Assembly (NCBI GenBank): GCA_902803125.1
Contig: CADCOZ010000108.1
Span: 1 to 6,834, forward strand
DNA length: 6,834 nucleotides
Source: an uncultured Ruminococcus sp.
GTDB taxonomy: Bacteria; Bacillota; Clostridia; Oscillospirales; Acutalibacteraceae
Reading direction: 5' to 3'
Of the stretch, positions 4,622 through 6,834 are shown piece by piece. Each line of letters begins with the position of its first letter. Within the stretch, counting starts at the first letter, position 1. The notes under the pieces are model-generated. The model was not told the DNA's origin. It did not search any database and saw nothing but the letters and a program-made list of their open reading frames with translations. Made by a program: the position numbers and the translations under genes.

Positions 4622-6834
4622 TTATTGGTGTTTTTTCTTTCTTCTGCGGCCAATGCAGACCGTTAAACAGACCGATACAAGGCCAGCCAAGGCCGTTACC
4701 AACAGGCCATATGAACCGCTGTCACCGGTATGAAAGTTAACAATAATGGTCGGCTCCCGTTTGGTTTCGGTGCTTTCTGAGGCCTCAGAAACATGGCGGG
4801 AAGGTTCAAGGGAAGATTCCGATACCACAACAGATTGCGGCACGTGCTTCAGGACAACGCTGTTGTCAAACTTCCAGTTGTCTTTGCCTAAAAAGAACCG
4901 TATATACGGGCGGTTGGTTTCGGCTGAAAGATAGTCATCGACAATATAACATTCATTTTTCCATAGCGGAAGATTCCTCAGCTGAATCAGGCCGTCACGG
5001 TCGCTTTCGTAAATCTGACCGTTATGGGTTACCAAAACACCGGCTAACGGCTGACCGTTTTCATCTGTCAGCTTCAATCGGGCTTCACCGTAGTGATTGA
5101 TATCAATAACATTATCTTCCCCACAGTTATACGCACCGTCAACCGCTTCCAACAGCACAAGATCTTTTTCGATATTGGAATAATCGGTTTCGTTTTCGAA
5201 AATGATGGTGACATCGCCATCGGAATAGACCTCTGCTTTTTCGTCCATCTTGCTTTGGATAAACGGTTGATACTCTGTCAGGTCATAGCGAAAATAATAC
5301 AGATCAGAGGCGGCATCATAATGATACTCCACAAATTTGTCACTGCTGCCCCAGTATTGGAGCATATCTTCCCGCAGATCAAAGCGGGCGACAATTTTCT
5401 GGAAATTATCGTATTGTATGGCCGAAAGACGGATACCCTGCAGGATATTGTTGTCTTTGGCATAAAGATGCAGATACAGCTTACCGTCATCGGTTTTTTG
5501 CAGATAGTATTCCTGAATGGAAGGGGCGGTGTTATCCACATGGATAGGAAACATAAAATGCTCTGTTCTCTGCGGATTGCCGTCGATGCCAACCGTGGAG
5601 GCCGACACAATATAGGTATACTCGCCTTCGGTCAGGGTATCGGCAAACTCGAAAAACTCGTTCAGTATGGGACGTTTTGACGGTTCTGTGAGATACGCAT
5701 ACTGTGCGCCGGACGGATTGAAGTAGGAAGAAATATCCCCGAAATTCTGACAGAACAGCAGAACACCTTTTTTGTCATAGATACTGATGGTATAATCCAT
5801 CACATCCCGCAGTACATGAATATTGGGCAGCAGTACACACGGGTTGACATAGACCGTTTCCGGAATATTCAGATAGGAACGCAGGCTGTTTTGTCCGAAC
5901 GAAATATTGGTCGGCAAATCTTTATAGCCGAATACATTGACACCCGCAGTTTCTGCAAAAGAGGAACCCGAATCAAATGCGGACACGATCGACAAGGTAC
6001 TTTGTCCCACCGGGAACAGGGCATCATCATGATAAATATTCTGCGGGAATATGTCTGCCTTTGACCAGTCGCCGCAAAAACCGGTAAACGGCAGATGCAG
6101 GTCAACAGCTTCCTCACTGTTCATACAGATGAAGCCGTCCACAAAAAAGCCATTGGAGAACAATTGGCTGTGCGAAGTGACATAGGCCGGATCCAATGTC
6201 AGGGTAACCTCCACCTCAAGGGTTTCAAACGGCTCCACAGAGATGGTTTGAACCGGCTGACCGTCAACGGAAAATGTCACTTTGGCCCGTGAACGGATAT
6301 CATCCGGTATAAAGCTATTGACATAATGGGCTCGTTCCTGCTCGTGTTCCGAAAGCCGATAACCGTCTGTCTGGAGAATATAATCCGGCGTAAACTGCTG
6401 TGTTTCAGAGGAAAAGCTCGAAACCGAGAAGCGGAAACGGTAGGTACCTTCCGTACTTTCTCCAAGGGATACGGACGGGCGGGCATCATCTACAGATAAA
6501 AAGGCTCTTGTTTGAATGGCTTTTTCCAAATTGATGCCGCCGGCTCCCTGCAGGCGGGGACTGTAATACAAAGGTTTTTCGGTATCCCGATACGAAAGAA
6601 TATCGGCGGTACTCATCAGGAGCTGATAGATAAATTCCTGTGTTTGGGTGCCTAAATAGATACTGCAGTAACTGTTGGAAAAAATATACTGTTTCATCAC
6701 GGCATACGCCCCGGCCGCACACGGTGAAGCCATCGACGTGCCGGACATGACACCGAATCCCTGTTTATCAATGGAAGACAGAATATTGTCGCCGGGAGCG
6801 GTAATATCCGGTTTGAGCGTTAAATCGGCCTTTG
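4622..6834 (-). CDS. Cell-envelope subtilisin-like serine protease (lactocepin/C5a-peptidase-like), C-terminal part; 5' end beyond window
   Basis: The frame is open from the right edge to TAA at 4624-4622, giving 736 residues (numbered from the first complete codon). It starts in the catalytic domain: LKPDITAPGDNILSS (6-20) and MSGTSMASP (29-37) with nucleophile Ser33; the Asp, His and oxyanion Asn lie upstream, unseen. Then follow an Fn3-like wall-protease domain (about 125-260, including FFVDGF and LPFTGFCGDW), further beta domains with VDNTAPS (432-438), and a CarboxypepD_reg/Cna-B-like repeat (about 583-625, GEARLKLTDENGQPLAGV). The end is a Ser/Glu-rich spacer (668-692), NFHTGD (699-704), a hydrophobic helix (709-727) and the basic tail RRRKKKHQ. 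This is the architecture of a surface-anchored protease degrading extracellular protein. The sorting motif is not LPXTG, so anchoring may use an unusual sortase or only the membrane helix. An ATG at 6748 inside the catalytic motif is not the true start. Confidence 0.93.
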   Translation of the reverse strand, partial: KADLTLKPDITAPGDNILSSIDKQGFGVMSGTSMASPCAAGAYAVMKQYIFSNSYCSIYLGTQTQEFIYQLLMSTADILSYRDTEKPLYYSPRLQGAGGINLEKAIQTRAFLSVDDARPSVSLGESTEGTYRFRFSVSSFSSETQQFTPDYILQTDGYRLSEHEQERAHYVNSFIPDDIRSRAKVTFSVDGQPVQTISVEPFETLEVEVTLTLDPAYVTSHSQLFSNGFFVDGFICMNSEEAVDLHLPFTGFCGDWSKADIFPQNIYHDDALFPVGQSTLSIVSAFDSGSSFAETAGVNVFGYKDLPTNISFGQNSLRSYLNIPETVYVNPCVLLPNIHVLRDVMDYTISIYDKKGVLLFCQNFGDISSYFNPSGAQYAYLTEPSKRPILNEFFEFADTLTEGEYTYIVSASTVGIDGNPQRTEHFMFPIHVDNTAPSIQEYYLQKTDDGKLYLHLYAKDNNILQGIRLSAIQYDNFQKIVARFDLREDMLQYWGSSDKFVEYHYDAASDLYYFRYDLTEYQPFIQSKMDEKAEVYSDGDVTIIFENETDYSNIEKDLVLLEAVDGAYNCGEDNVIDINHYGEARLKLTDENGQPLAGVLVTHNGQIYESDRDGLIQLRNLPLWKNECYIVDDYLSAETNRPYIRFFLGKDNWKFDNSVVLKHVPQSVVVSESSLEPSRHVSEASESTETKREPTIIVNFHTGDSGSYGLLVTALAGLVSVCLTVCIGRRRKKKHQ

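Noticed and set aside
5093..5680. 195-codon plus-strand frame opposite the protease
   Set aside because: It is antisense to a clearly conserved protease frame and has low-complexity hydrophobic content typical of a shadow frame.

Overview
The window looks like a chromosomal segment of a Gram-positive, low-to-moderate GC Firmicute, most likely a gut-type Clostridia (Oscillospirales/Ruminococcaceae-like). The reasons are strong AGGAGG-type ribosome binding sites, TTGACA/TATAAT-like promoters, the EI phosphohistidine context SRNSHTAILAR (typical of clostridial EI as I remember that family), a lipobox lipoprotein, and a large surface subtilase ending in a sortase-like tail. The lineage is inferred from protein flavour only. 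There is no tRNA, rRNA, CRISPR array, phage gene or transposase.

Layout. Positions 1-375 (minus) hold the N-terminal 125 residues of a secreted lipoprotein that runs off the left edge. Positions 376-831 are a non-coding divergent region with a promoter facing each way and, between them, a small repeat cluster: four tandem 7-mers flanked by two copies of a 13-bp motif. Positions 832-2484 (plus) encode a PTS enzyme I-like protein followed by a hairpin terminator. Positions 2589-3224 encode endonuclease III (nth), and 3280-3948 a MacB/LolD-type ABC ATPase with no permease beside it; these two probably share a transcript. Positions 3949-4139 are non-coding and contain a repeat element: a 19-position hairpin inside a near-identical 12-bp direct repeat. 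Positions 4235-4489 encode an 84-residue acidic protein of unknown function behind a near-consensus promoter and a 5' hairpin. Two terminators in a row (4518-4546 and the two-way 4551-4605) separate it from a convergent gene. That gene, 4622-6834 (minus), is the C-terminal 736 residues of a cell-envelope subtilase; its start lies beyond the right edge.

How the parts relate. The window is ordinary chromosomal gene order rather than one pathway: sugar-uptake phosphorelay (EI), base-excision repair (Nth), export or uptake energising (ABC ATPase), and two surface proteins. The observation most worth following is that the enzyme I keeps its phospho-His, catalytic Cys and several PEP-binding residues, yet lacks the equivalents of two residues that hold PEP and Mg2+ in characterised EI (Arg332 and Asp455 in E. 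coli numbering), is short at the C-terminus, and has no ptsH beside it. Other points of interest are the non-LPXTG sorting-like tail (NFHTGD) of the protease, the strongly expressed small acidic protein, and the recurring palindromic repeat motif. I did not find a convincing new multi-gene defence or biosynthetic system.
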